From Diploptera punctata (Eukaryota > Arthropoda > Insecta > Blattodea > Blaberidae), in contig JASPKZ010000422.1 in assembly GCA_030220185.1 (NCBI GenBank), forward strand, positions 248,001-312,000: DNA of 64,000 bases, read 5' to 3'. The notes under the pieces were generated by a model. The model had not been told where the DNA came from. It saw only the letters and a program-made list of their open reading frames with translations, and made no database searches. Numbering within the stretch: the stretch's first letter is position 1; the number at the start of each line of letters is the position of its first letter. Positions 10,290 to 20,344 of the stretch are shown in pieces. The position numbers and the translations under genes are program-made.

Positions 10290-11690
10290 TTCATGCCTCC
10301 ACCCCTTGGTCAGAGACCATACTCCCAAGGCCCAGATACTTGTCCTCCCTTAACTATCGCGTCCACGTTCAAGGTTCTCGGCAATAAAACCAACACCTTA
10401 GGGAGAAGGTGTTGGAGTCGCAACTTCAGGGAAATTGCTGAGCTACATAGTACTTCAGGTCGCTCAATCCTGACGACCCCACAGTTGGTCCACGGGCTCC
10501 TCGAGGCTAGCCGGCAGGACTGCTGTCGCAGATCCACCGACCATTCCCCTGTTCTGCCTCCAGGGATGCATCCTGCAGCCGTTGTGAGACCGGCTAGGGC
10601 GTGAATCATCAAGCCCCACAGAATGAGACATTAGTACATCCAGGTGCTCATCTCCTGGTGACCCCACAGTTTGTCCACGAGCCCGTAGGCAACCAGCACA
10701 GTTGCTCCCCTCTGCACTGGTCCGAGCCGTACCCTGGTCTGCCCCCAGGAACGTGTCCTGTTGCAGTTGTGGGCCAGCCTGGAGCTCGCAAGCTCATACA
10801 GATTAGCAATAGTACGACAGGGCGCTCAACTCCTGCCGAACCCACTAATGGTTCACGAGTCCCTTAGACTTAGCCGGAAGGACTGTCTAGCAGATCCACC
10901 GACCTTTACCCCAGTGCACCACCTGGGGACGTGTTTTGTTGCTGAAGTGGGTCCAGCCTGAGCATTAGTACGTCAGGTCGCTCAACTCCTGACGACCTCA
11001 CAGATTGTCCTTGGGTCACTCGGTCACGGAGTCGGCGCTAATCCCACACCCAAAAGACCGCGCTTTGTCCTCTTCCGAGCTTACTGACCTGGTGGTAATT
11101 CCCAACATTACGCCCGGTATTGTCCCAACCAGCCCGTTCGCAAGACTGGCCTCGTCGTGCCGCTGCTGTGAGTCCAGTCCACTGAGCATCCCGGGTGCTC
11201 ATCGCCCATGGTGCTCCCACAGATGGACCTCGGGTTCATTGAACCAAGAGAAAGGAGCTTCTGATCTCCAGATTTCCACCACATCGCCACGGCGGCTGCC
11301 GTTCCTGCTGTGGACCAGGATATGTGAGCTTTGACAACAGGTCGCTCATCTTCCCCCTGTTGACCCCACTTATGGTCCGCGATTCCATCAGACTTGGAAG
11401 GGAGGATTGACTAGCAGATCCATCTATCTTTTCCCCACTACGCCACCGAGGGGACGCGTTTGGCTGCTGAAGCGGGAGCAGCACGAGCTATGTAGTACGC
11501 CAGGTCGCTCGAGTCCTGACGACCTCACAAATGGCCCGCGGGTCCGGTCTGGACCTAGCCGGGAAGAATGCAAGCAAACCACCGACTGTTCCCCGATCCG
11601 CCACCCGGGGACGCGCCCTGTTGCTGTTGTGAACACAGCGTGGGGCCCGACAGGCGGACCCCCCAGGGATAAAAAAAAACATACATTAGG
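10290..11690. repeat. GC-rich degenerate tandem array, ~150-190-bp period
   Basis: A sharp compositional island. About seven diverged units share GGTCGCTCAACTCCTGACGA, GACCCCACAGTTGGTCCACG, GCAGATCCACCGACC and GGGACGCGYCCTGTTGCTG in the same order, starting near 10455, 10640, 10815, 10970, 11190, 11337 and 11500. The left 170 bp are GC-rich but not clearly part of the repeat. An A-run lies at 11671-11680. Many short overlapping frames occur on both strands and none resembles a known protein. RTE fragments abut both sides. Confidence 0.75.
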
Positions 11691-11717
11691 TAGTCAAAGA
11701 ATACCGTCAACAAACGC

Positions 11718-12045
11718 AGATATGGGTTCCACTGGGCTAATGACAGTGAGCTACATGGTTTTTATAGGAAGCCAGTTATAATAAGAAAAGTCAGAGTCTT
11801 GTAGACTCTGATGGGCAGGACATGTGGCACGAATGAGGAATGAAAGAGGTGCATGGAAGCTTCTTGTAGGAAAACCAGAGGGAAAACGCCCAATTGGTAG
11901 ACTAAGAATGAGGTGGGAGAATGACATTAACCGTGATTTGAGGGAAGTGGATTATACAAGGGATGATTGGAAGGCATTAACTCGGGATAGGGATGTATGG
12001 ACAACTTGTGTCCGCGCGGCCATGAACCTATGGTTTCGATTGTTA
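11718..12045 (+). mobile_element. RTE LINE C-terminal tail
   Basis: It reads in broken frames through SELHGFYRKPVIIRKVRVL and then the good stretch MARMRNERGAWKLLVGKPEG, RWENDINRDLREVDYTRDDW and RDVWTTCVRAAMNL. This is the C-terminus of the same RTE family as 12783-13775. It overlaps in content with 10033-10290, so it is a separate copy or a duplication. A (TA)n tract at about 12050-12096 replaces the normal 3' end. Confidence 0.8.
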
Positions 12046-12050
12046 ACGGG

Positions 12051-12096
<46 letters not shown>

Positions 12097-12099
<3 letters not shown>

Positions 12100-12492
12100 G
12101 TACTCGCGTGGCTTAGTAACTGAGCTACGATCACGAATGAGTATAGGTCCACTCATAACAAATGACACGCATTTTGCTGTATACTCTTATTTTAGCACAA
12201 GCAAGTATACAAGTTTAATTACATGCATAACTCACTATTAAAAATAATTACAAGGGTTTGGATTAGATAACAGAGCTGAACAAACTGATAAAGTAAGGTA
12301 TACAGTATTGCAGGTATTCACGATATAACGGGGAAATCCTGCGTTAATGTTTTAGGGTCAGGACTTAACAATCACGCTACTGAATTTTTAACATTAAAAC
12401 AAGAAATTAAATAAGTTCGTCACGCAGGAACTATGTAATTTAATCGAATTCCTCAGCAAATCTATTATATGTTCCCATTTTTGCTGGTTTAC

Positions 12493-12526
<34 letters not shown>
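12097..12526. other. AT-rich DNA with TA microsatellites
   Basis: (TA)n at about 12050-12096 and 12496-12526 bound a stretch with no recognisable gene. Confidence 0.45.
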
Positions 12527-12532
<6 letters not shown>

Positions 12533-12716
12533 CGTGTCACCTTGTTTGTCCGCGATGGAATCCTAAACTACTGAACCGATTTTAATAAAATTTTGCACAC
12601 TGTGTGCTGTTTGACCCTAATATATAAAAATTACGTGACACGTTGTTTGTCCGCGATGGAATCCTAACTACAGAACCGATTTTAATAAAATTTTGCACAC
12701 TGTGTGCTGTTTGATC
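12527..12716 (+). repeat. Tandem pair of a ~92-bp unit, Helitron-5'-end-like
   Basis: AAAATTACGTGTCACCTTGT through CACTGTGTGCTGTTTGACC is repeated once more at about 12621-12716 with few changes (GTTTGTCCGCGATGGAATCC in both, AACCGATTTTAATAAAATTT in both). The TATATAAAA opening with CCGATTTTAAT is a pattern I associate with insect Helitron 5' ends. No 3' terminus follows, because an RTE copy begins at about 12783. Confidence 0.7.
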
Positions 12717-12782
12717 CACCTTGAGACCTTCGGTTGTTTATAACTAACTTTATAGTCGCATTATTTTTATTGCAAATTATTT

Positions 12783-13775
12783 GTAGGGTGCGTGTAGGCA
12801 AACAGTTTTCAGACACTTTTGAAATCCAGAATGGGTTGAAGCAAGGAAATGCACTATCTCCTCTACTATTTCATTTTGTACTAGAGCATGCCATTAAATC
12901 TTTAGAGAATGAGGAAGGCTTACAAGTGAATGGTATCAATAAGCTGTTAGTTTATGCTGATGATGTAGTACTACTGGCCGATAGCGAGGCGATACTAAAG
13001 GCCAACACGCACACACTATTGAGTAACACTAAGAAATTAGGACTGGAAGTAAATATCAGTAAAACTAAATATATGGTCACACGTAGAAATTTAGTATATA
13101 ATGGAAATGGACAGCTAATGACAAATGAGGGAAATTTTGAGGAAGTGGCTGAATTCAAATACCTAGGAACAATGATCACAAATAGGAATGAGATGCACAA
13201 AGAAATTAAACATAGGCTCAATTCTGGAAATGCGTGCTATTATGCATTGCAGAGACTTTTAATGTCCCAACTCCTTTCAAAAAACGTTAAGCTGAAAATA
13301 TATAAAACTATTATTCTACCATTATTATATTATATGGGTGTGAAACATGGACTCTTACTTTAAGGGAGGAAAGGAGATTACGAGTATTTGAGAATAAAGT
13401 TCTTAGGAAATTTTTTGGACCAAAGAGAGATGAACAGACAGGTGAATGGAGAAGACTACATAACAATGAACTACTTGGTCTTTATAGGAAGCCAGATATA
13501 ATAACAGTTAAGTCTCGTAGACTGCGATGGGCAGGACATGTTGCGCGTATGGGGAATGAAAGACGTGCATGGAAGCTTCTTGTAGGAAAGCCAGAGGGAA
13601 AACGCCCAGTTGGTAGACCAAGAATGAGGTGGGAGAACAACATTAACTATGATTTGAGGGAAGTGGATTATACAGGGAATGATTGGAAAGCATTAGCTCT
13701 GGATAGGGATGTATGGAGAGCTTATGTCCGCGCGGCCATGAACCTACGGGTTCGATAGTGCCAGTGAGTAAGTAA
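12783..13775 (+). mobile_element. RTE-type LINE, 5'-truncated, best copy
   Basis: Open to 13363: RVGKQFSDTFEIQNGLKQGN, ALSPLLFHFVLEHA, then VYADDVVLLADSE (catalytic YADD box), LGLEVNISKTKYM, EFKYLGTMITN and ILPLLYYMGVKHG. A frameshift near 13335 moves the C-terminal tail to another frame (ENKVLRKFFGPKRDEQTGEW, KSRRLRWAGHVARMGNERRA, GKRPVGRPRMRWEN, stop at 13758). The 3' end is a short (AGTA) repeat at about 13763-13775, as expected for RTE elements. The endonuclease and N-terminal RT are missing. The 49 codons before 12783 in the open frame are not LINE-derived. Fragments of this family occur at 7.3-10.3, 11.7-12.0, 30.2, 35-36.6, 38, 57.9-58.3 and 60.6-61.5 kb. Confidence 0.88.
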
Positions 13776-14004
13776 GTATTTGTTTATTATTTAACAAAGA
13801 GTTATAATTATCTGTGAATTCCATACGATTCTAACAGAAGACGGCGTAAGGTAATTGGTTTATTATTTAACCAGGTGGCTGTGCTTTTTGTTGCGACCGC
13901 GAATTTGAATTGAATTACAAATATTGATTATTTCATAATTTAAATGTGTTCAGTGTTTCTTTTATTTTCAATATATTGATAATATTAATTTCGTGTGTAA
14001 GTAT

Positions 14005-14672
14005 TAGTTTTAAGTAATCTGGCTGAAAGACAACAACTTAATTTAAATTTAACTGGACCGAGAAGGGACATTGAACAATATGGCGAATCCGTTCTAGAGA
14101 CCATGAATGATAAGATATCAAGTGAATTTCCGCAAATTGGTATAGGCCTAGGTGACATAAATCTTACATTTAAGAAGAATGCCAATTAAAAAACATATGA
14201 AGGTCCTAAGGAACGGAATAACAGAACTGTAAGTAAGTCTGTTAGTTATAATAATATGCCTAATATTACAGAAACAATCTCCATGCCTCAATTAAATAAA
14301 AAAACAAGATGACTATAATATATCACAAGATGATATTACTATACAGAGACTTCTTGATGGTGATGAGAATCCAAACTGCCAACAAGTTCGTAGAAAAAAA
14401 CGAAAGTATAATGAAATCAGCAAGCCTCCTCAAAATATCCCATCAATAAATGTATATAATCCTTATGATACACTTATGGATGATACTGAGAATGCAGACA
14501 ACATAAATTCATCTCAATCAACAAAACCACTTCCACATAAAGCACCACCCATATTTATACCGGGTGTAGTTAACGTACCAGAACTAAAAAATTGTGTAAA
14601 ACAAAAACTTTCTGATTTAGATTTCTCACTTAGTTTACTACAACATAATTTAACGTATACCTTAGCCACAGC
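14005..14672 (+). pseudogene. LINE ORF1 (gag-like) fragment
   Basis: Read over two or three frames: ERQQLNLNLTGPRRDIEQYG, ESVLETMNDKISSEFPQIG, a stop at about 14187, then after shifts QQVRRKKRKYNEISKPP and KAPPIFIPGVVNVPELKN. The P-P-I-F-(I/V)-x-G-V motif is a hallmark of the region just before the gag-like domain of Jockey-type LINE ORF1 proteins. The fragment stops where a short Helitron starts at 14674 and does not resume beyond it. At least two frame disruptions are present, so it is not functional. It may belong to the Jockey-like family at 3360-4760, which lacks this 5' part, but there is no overlap to test that. Confidence 0.65.
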
Positions 14673-14673
14673 A

Positions 14674-14856
14674 ATATATATATAAAACAAAGTCGGATTA
14701 GTTACACTATTCATAACTCAAGAACGGTTGGACCGATTTTTATGATCCTTGATTTGTTGGGTTTGTTTCCGCCCCGAATAGCAGATAACTATTAAAACAT
14801 AGGAAAAATTAACGTAAAATATTTAAAGGCGATACGACGTTCGCCGGGCCAGCTAG
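14674..14856 (+). mobile_element. Short non-autonomous Helitron
   Basis: Begins TATATATAAAACAAAGTCGG and ends with the hairpin GGCGATACGACGTTCGCC (14828-14845) followed seven bases later by CTAG and then T. A hairpin a few bases before CTRR is the Helitron 3' signature. Hairpin-to-CTAG spacing is identical to the element at 18442-19277. No Rep/helicase coding is present. Confidence 0.8.
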
Positions 14857-14872
14857 TATATATATATATATG

Positions 14873-15284
14873 TTATATTGAAGAAACTCATTTTCTGATG
14901 CCAGCTTATTCAAAATGCAGTGAAAACGAATCGTTCATAACTTTAAGTTACTATTTGCATATTGTATAATTTGACACCAATTGAGTTGCAAAAAAGTTTA
15001 GTGCATAAATACATTCTTGAAGTATAATTTTATTTAGTGACAAATATTATAAGTGTATGCGTTAGGAGTAGATAAACTATGATTGTTATTTTCGATTACC
15101 CATGAAATTATACAACTTCAACTATAAACCTGTTTTTCTCAATATAGCAAAACTTGCGCCACTCTGCTTCTAACCGCCTGAATTTAAACAATACCTACAA
15201 ATTCATTTTTCCATCACTTTATTAAAAATATTGAACGAATTAAATATATCATACGTTCGTATAGGATACATTACCAAGTTAAAT
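14873..15284. other. AT-rich DNA, no gene seen
   Basis: A TA tract at 14857-14872, then sequence with no recognisable gene or repeat. Confidence 0.4.
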
Positions 15285-15430
15285 TGTTTGGTATACGTTG
15301 CGACGAACCAAACGAGGCGGTTTCCAAAGCGTATTTTTAATTTCGGGTTCAGGTGAACCCTATTTCTAATGGTCGGATTTAGGTGATTTTTAGATATTAT
15401 CTTCCTCGTTTATTCTAATAGAAATACAGT
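15285..15430 (-). repeat. Helitron-associated dispersed module
   Basis: GCGACGAACCAAACGAGGCG, TTTCGGGTTCAGGTGAACCC and GGTCGGATTTAGGTGATTTT match the modules at 2829-3065, 40075-40255 and, inverted, 45750-46035. Confidence 0.55.
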
Positions 15431-15705
15431 GAAATATAAAAAATTGCTACAGCTAGAGCGATTTTAAAATTTTGTTTTAACTCCTACACCTAGTGGTCCT
15501 ATTTGTTGGTTAACAAACTCAACATTAATATTTATAATTACTTGCTATATGCCAAGTTTTGCTTAAATGAAACAAAAATTGCGGCCGTTAGACACGCTCC
15601 TTCGCCCCACACATATATTGCTGATGGTAATTTTCGGTTACTAGATTGAATCGGTGAAGATGTGTACAAAACTTTTTTTAAGCTTTATCCATGAGAACTT
15701 TCTCG

Positions 15706-15920
15706 ATAGTTTCATTCTTTCGGAATCCGCTAATACAATATTAAAAATAGTTGATATACTAAATGTTTAAGGCGTTAAGCGACCAAAATCATACGTCCAT
15801 ACAGTGAAATGTATAGTTTCATTATTTCCGAATCCGCTAATAGAATATTAAAATATGTTGATATACTAAATGTTTAAGGTGTTAAGCAACTAAAATCAGA
15901 CGTCCATACAGTGAAATGTA
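15706..15920. repeat. Tandem duplication of ~107 bp
   Basis: ATAGTTTCATTCTTTCGGAA through CGTCCATACAGTGAAATGT (15706-15812) is repeated at 15813-15920 with about ten changes. Noncoding. Confidence 0.9.
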
Positions 15921-17176
15921 ATTGAATTTAAGAGAAATAACTTAATGGAGTTGTACTTGTAATGCGCAGCCACAGTGTTATTCTCTCAAAGGAAATGTTT
16001 AATGTACAAAATATGAACAAGGAATCCTCAGACGGTTTTCATTATTTCGAGTGAAGCAAAGTGTGAAATATTTTACCAGATTCCGCGCTGTGACTAATTC
16101 ACGTTTTAACTAAGATTTCAAAACAAACTTTACAAACCAAATTCTCTGTTTCTAATTAAAACACAGGGCTGTACAAATTTTAAACTACTACGGATAGTAA
16201 GTTATTGAACATACCAAAGCCTTAGGTAATCATAAAATATTGTTATCTTACTTAAAATAGAATATTTTTTATGGATTATAAAGGATTTTTTTTCTATTTA
16301 GAGTTGTATTTCTCATCTATTGCTGGCTTCTTCCTGTCCTAAATGTAGCTTATATCAATTCAGATTGTAATAATTTAGATTATCATTTTTTACGGTTTTA
16401 GGAAGTTGGCTTAGAGCCTAACGTCCGCCACTTTAGAGGGACTATGTTTTCTGTCAGGCTCTTGTCCCTTAGCTAGTTTGGCCTCATTAAAACGCCAGGA
16501 ACTCGCTTTTCCACAGCCGTTAATAACGTCCAGGAGCCATGACGTGTTTGGATGAGGATTGAGATTGGTAGTAATCACCCATTAGAAAGATCTCCACAAG
16601 TCATATACTAGTCTTTTAATCCCCGCAACTCCCCTGTAACAATGTGTTTTTTAGTTTGATTTCTGATACATCCTATATATTTGTCGTTAGAAAATGTTGT
16701 ATGATCAAGTAACATAGCATTGAACATGATGATCTTGAAGACTCTTCTTCCTTGTAAAATTGTAGAAGTTAAGAGATTACGTCATTGATGAAGTAGTTAA
16801 GAGTGACGAACTTCTAAAGCCAAGGACTAAATTATGGTTGCTATTAATTGAATATTCACAGCACATTGTGAGTCAGACGAAAGAATGTCTAATTTTACAA
16901 GGAATTACAATACGTGGGCTGTAACTCGTGGCACTCGAGCCATATCCGGACCTCCTATTCACAGAATTAGACAAAAGAATGAGTTATTATATCGCTCTTA
17001 CTGGAATTTGAAATTAATTTTATATGTTAGAGACTTCAACCCGAAAATAAATATTCATCACTATGTAGCCATGAAACAAAGGATAGAAGAACTGTTCATA
17101 TAGTATAGAATTAATTTGTACGCTAGGGGCCTACAGACCATACTTCAGCTATAAAAATCATGTAGATTGGTGTTCT
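15921..17176. other. Intergenic DNA, one unidentified small ORF
   Basis: No recognisable gene. A slightly less AT-rich block at 16400-16640 looks like a decayed repeat with no partner here. A 72-codon plus-strand frame at 16885-17103 (VTRGTRAISGPPIHRIRQKN) has non-random-looking composition, but I cannot assign it. It could be a transposase remnant. Confidence 0.35.
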
Positions 17177-17180
17177 TTAA

Positions 17181-18048
17181 GGGTAACCATGGGTGAATTT
17201 TGAGTGAAAATTGATCAGAACACACATTTATTGTTTTATCTCTCATAAAATTCTCCTAAACTTCCTGTTCAAGAAAATATATAACATCGCTATTTCGCCA
17301 CTATTAAAGCCCTGGTAGCCATTTTTAAACTCCCCCAGAACTAGTGGCAAAAATGATACCAATATATCAAAGATTGACAACAGATGTATTATTGGAGAGA
17401 GGCACAAAAAGGAAAAACCAAAAATGTAATTAGAGTCTCTACCATACAATTTGGTACAAATATCCAAAAGAAATATTTGTTTCAACACAAAAATTGGAAC
17501 TGTGTGTTATTAAAGCAGTCAGAAGCATTAACACATTGTAGCTTTTTTTCTCAAAGTGGATTTTTCAAGCGTTTGCCCATTTAAAAAAGTTCCTTGCACT
17601 GCAATTTTTGACTTATTCAACTGAATTCTGTAAGAATACAAAATAACCAAAATTGCATTGGACTTTAATCATACTCAAAATGCTCATGAGGTAAGATTTT
17701 TTATATTGTCATATTTATCTCGATTTCCGCCAACATGAAAAATCAGTTAAAAAACATTTTTTTCTCAAAAGTATTAACAGAACAGAAAAATCCAATGCAA
17801 ATTTAGAAACAATGAGTATAACGAATACCCTAACAAAATATTGGAACAAAATATTGAAAATTTTACTGCAAATAACTTATAAGTAATTAAAATAAAAAAG
17901 AGAAAAATTAATGTAACTTGCGAACAAATATAACAAATCACTTGAAATTTATGATAGATGTCATTCATACAGGTAAACATCTGTGATAAAAATTTTAAAG
18001 AAATATCTGTATTAGTTTCGGAGTTTCAAAATTCACTCATAGCTACCT
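17181..18048. mobile_element. TTAA-flanked TIR element (piggyBac-like, non-autonomous)
   Basis: Left end GGGTAACCATGGGTGAATTT and right end AAATTCACTCATAGCTACCT are inverted repeats matching at 19 of 23 positions. TTAA lies directly outside both (17177-17180 and 18049-18052). TTAA duplication is diagnostic of piggyBac-superfamily insertion. The 868-bp interior has only small frames without a transposase signature, so this is a MITE-like derivative. The superfamily call rests on the TTAA and TIR layout only. Confidence 0.7.
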
Positions 18049-18124
18049 TTAAGTTTCAATATTTGTAGAGGAGATATGTAGTATAGAACAGAAAATCTAT
18101 GTACCGACGGGCCTAAAAGCACCA

Positions 18125-18160
18125 TGGTTTATCAGCCGGCTACTGGCTTCACACACGCTA
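18125..18160 (-). repeat. Small SINE S1 body fragment
   Basis: ATCAGCCGGCTACTGGCTTC corresponds to GCCAGCCGGCTGCTGGCCCT in the full SINE at 19925-20338. Confidence 0.4.
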
Positions 18161-18441
18161 ATGCTAATTTACTTATACCGGTATTATTATTTTATATACA
18201 GATTTTTAATGTTTACACATCTTTCTGTGCCTAAAGTTTTATTTTTCTCCTTCACTCGTCTCTACCCATCCACTTCATGTCCTCCAGTCCTCTTGTTCTC
18301 ATTCCAGTTCTTATTTCTTGCATCCACGAGTTTCGAGGTCTTCCTTCCCTTCTTCTTCCAGGTGGACACTATTCCAATGTTTTCCTGGGTAACCTTTCTT
18401 CTTGCATTCGTTGTACGTGCCCAGACCAATTTAATTGCTTT

Positions 18442-19277
18442 TCTTATATATAAAAATTAATGTTTGTTTGTTTGTCTATTTGTTTGTTCGTACTTTATGC
18501 GCGGCCATAACGTTGATCCGATTGTGATGGTTTTTTTTTGCAAAATCTTCAGGAGATTCCCGGGATGAACATAGGCTATATGAGAGTTGTGATACTCAAC
18601 TCCTACACCCTTAAAAATCGCCCTTTGTAGTGGAAAACGTGACAAAACTAGCTCTTTGGACGTTTAAATGGCTTACGCTGCCTAAACCATAAGAAATACA
18701 CAAAATTAATGTACACAGAATTGAATATCTCAAAAAGCTCTACAAAAAAGTCCGCGACAGTATATGTTTATCTTGTATGGATAACTCACAAAAAACCATT
18801 TTTGTCTTTCATTGATACCAAGAGTCTCGCGCCGTAGCCGAGTGGTTAAGGCAAGAAGTTTTGGCGCAGAACTACGGATCTTACGCTGGTTCGAGTCTCT
18901 ACGGGGGAAAAAAAATCTTATGGAATGTCGGCCAGTATGGGTCAGAAATGAATTCTAGCTGAAAAAAAAAAAAACTTTTGACTCACTCTCATCAATTTAT
19001 CTTTTTTTTTCACTCTAATATAATTGTTATATGGCGGTTCTTAGCTTATCTGCAAAGGAGGGTACGATTCTAATGTTCATGACTGTGTGACGTCATCATT
19101 CACACTTCTTGAGCCACAACAGAAGGCTGTAAGAGGTTTTCTTGCGAACTTATTTAATAATATCTAATTATGTCCTAATTTCTGAATTTTATGGTAAAAA
19201 AGTAACATATTTTTATCGTCCGCCCATGACATGAGAATTGAACGTTCGGGCAGGACAACGTCTGCCGGGTACGCTAG
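18442..19277 (+). mobile_element. Non-autonomous Helitron, 836 bp
   Basis: 5' end TCTTATATATAAAAATTAAT. The 3' end has a GGCAG...CTGCC hairpin (19249-19266) seven bases before CTAG (19274-19277). No target duplication is seen, and host LINE sequence joins across it. Part of the interior (18540-18745) is repeated inverted at 44885-45090. It carries a nested SINE at 18828-18975 and no Rep/helicase. Confidence 0.8.
18828..18975 (+). mobile_element. SINE S1 (tRNA-like head), truncated
   Basis: The head GCGCCGTAGCCGAGTGGTTA followed by AAGGCAAGAAG and the B-box-like GCTGGTTCGAGTCTC is tRNA-derived (Leu/Ser type by look). A short body with GGCCAGTATGGGTCA and an A-run at 18962-18974 follow. The full-length relative is at 19925-20338. 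Confidence 0.75.
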
Positions 19278-19453
19278 TATCTTATGTAATCTACTATTGA
19301 ATATCTGATATTAATTTTTTCTGGTATGACAGTATTTCTTATTTTTTTCTAATTTTGAACATCTTGCTGCTCTCATCAAGAAATCCATTTCCATCGACAT
19401 AAGCTTTTGTTCTAGGTTTTTGTTGAATTTCCAAACTTCAGCTCCATATGTGA

Positions 19454-19490
<37 letters not shown>

Positions 19491-19507
19491 CATATTTAAT
19501 GACAGTG

Positions 19508-19746
19508 TTTAACAGCTGAGGTCATTAGCTTCACAATTTAAATCTGGGCATGAAAGGGCCGACAATTTTTCTAGAGAATTTTTCAGACTTGAGGTTCTTC
19601 TACGGACGTACGGCTTTAGTTCTCTACTATGCACATTATTTTTACGCATTGAAATAATCCATCGATCCCGGTCCGGTTTGAATCTGCGAATTTCCGAACC
19701 AGAGGCGAGCGTTTTAACCAGTAGTCCATCATGATCTACAATTAAC
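19508..19746 (-). mobile_element. tRNA-derived SINE, second type
   Basis: On the minus strand: GGTTAAAACGCTCGCCTCTG, a B-box-like GATTCAAACCGG, GGATCGATGG, then a body ending in CCTCAGCTGTTAAACACTG. The body words GGTTCTT and GGGCCGACAATTT recur in similar order near 32500 and 33900, suggesting further old copies. Confidence 0.5.
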
Positions 19747-19905
19747 AGAATATACAAGTGGCATGTGCTCAGCATGTCAGGTACCCCAGCCGTTATAGCA
19801 TTTTTTTTTAAATTAGAGCCACTACTTATTGTACTTTTTTGTGCGACAAGCCTAGAAGGCTTATAGCCTACCAACGAACTGTTTCAATGTGTACCAATGA
19901 CGAAT
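19747..19905 (-). mobile_element. SINE S1 body fragment
   Basis: GTGGCATGTGCTCAGCATGT, CCCAGCCGTTATAGC and GAGCCACTACTTATTGTA match 20097-20180 of the neighbouring full-length SINE. The head is missing. Confidence 0.65.
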
Positions 19906-19924
19906 GATCATCTAAAAAAGTAAA

Positions 19925-20338
19925 GTAATTCCCACTACAGGCCATAGGAAACTCTTGGGGTAGTAGGAGGTTAAGGTTCCCGATCCGATTGAGGGTCTTT
20001 CCACTTTTCAGCGGTTGCCCATTTGCCAGCCGGCTGCTGGCCCTTCACATCCACATGTGTCAATCACAGAGGTAGATGATCAACAGCCAGTGTAGGGTGA
20101 CATGTGGTTAGCATGTCGAGTCCCACAGCCGTTATAGCTGGCTCCTCAACCTGGAGCCGCTACTTATTGTAGCTACCCAATTGCCTCACGATGCTGGGTG
20201 GGCACCGGTCCCATACTGGCCGAAATACCATGAGAAAATTTCTTCCCCCATGGAGACTCGAACCAGCGCAAGTCCCGTAGCTCTGCGCCAAGGCTTACTA
20301 CCTTAACCGCTCGGCTACGGCGCGGGACTTAAGGTTCC
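19925..20338 (-). mobile_element. Full-length SINE S1 (~410 bp)
   Basis: The minus strand starts AAGTCCCGCGCCGTAGCCGA, continues GCGGTTAAGGTAGTAAGCC (A-box region) and CTGGTTCGAGTCTCC (B box), then a long tRNA-unrelated body (GGCCAGTATGGGACCGGTGC, TAGCGGCTCCAGGTTGAGGA, AGCAGCCGGCTGGCAAATGG) to about 19925. Other copies lie at 18828, 19747, 51095 and 58357. SINEs are Pol III-transcribed and depend on LINE machinery; no coding is expected. Confidence 0.8.
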
Positions 20339-20344
20339 CACTTT

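Larger units (their letters stand above)
7345..10290 (+). mobile_element. RTE-type LINE copy shattered by nested insertions
   Basis: Pieces of one RTE copy can be read in order by comparison with the better copy at 12783-13775. 7345-7383 matches that copy around 13044-13095. 8366-8512 matches around 13100-13245 (ENG...FEEMTEF, then a shortened stretch to KKEIAHRFSYGNACY). 9488-9534 plus 10033-10290 continues through the C-terminal tail (MGHVIRIG-like, ending near the GRPR region). Three insertions separate the pieces: a CACTG element (7387-8365), a SINE/MITE block (about 8513-9480) and a mariner (9535-10032). All frames are broken. Continuity across the 8.5-9.5 kb block is inferred from the order of matches. 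Confidence 0.65.
18215..19456 (-). mobile_element. LINE C-terminal tail split by a Helitron
   Basis: On the minus strand, 19456-19278 reads VTYGAEVWKFNKNLEQKLMS, MEMDFLMRAARCSKLEK and then an IVDYIR segment. After the Helitron (18442-19277) the same tail resumes at 18441 with KQLNWSGHVQRMQEERLPRK, a stop, and GRPRNSWMQEIRTGMRTRG down to about 18215. The join restores the expected order of an RTE-like LINE C-terminus. Several stops and shifts make it dead. The upstream (RT) side is replaced by an (ATT)n tract at 19456-19491. Confidence 0.75.

Noticed and set aside
10254..11781. Many overlapping ORFs in the GC-rich block
   Set aside because: High GC reduces stop codons. Frames overlap on both strands, none matches a known protein, and the block is a tandem repeat.
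16885..17103. 72-codon ORF as a transposase gene
   Set aside because: No catalytic motif or TIR context that I can point to; kept only as an unidentified frame.
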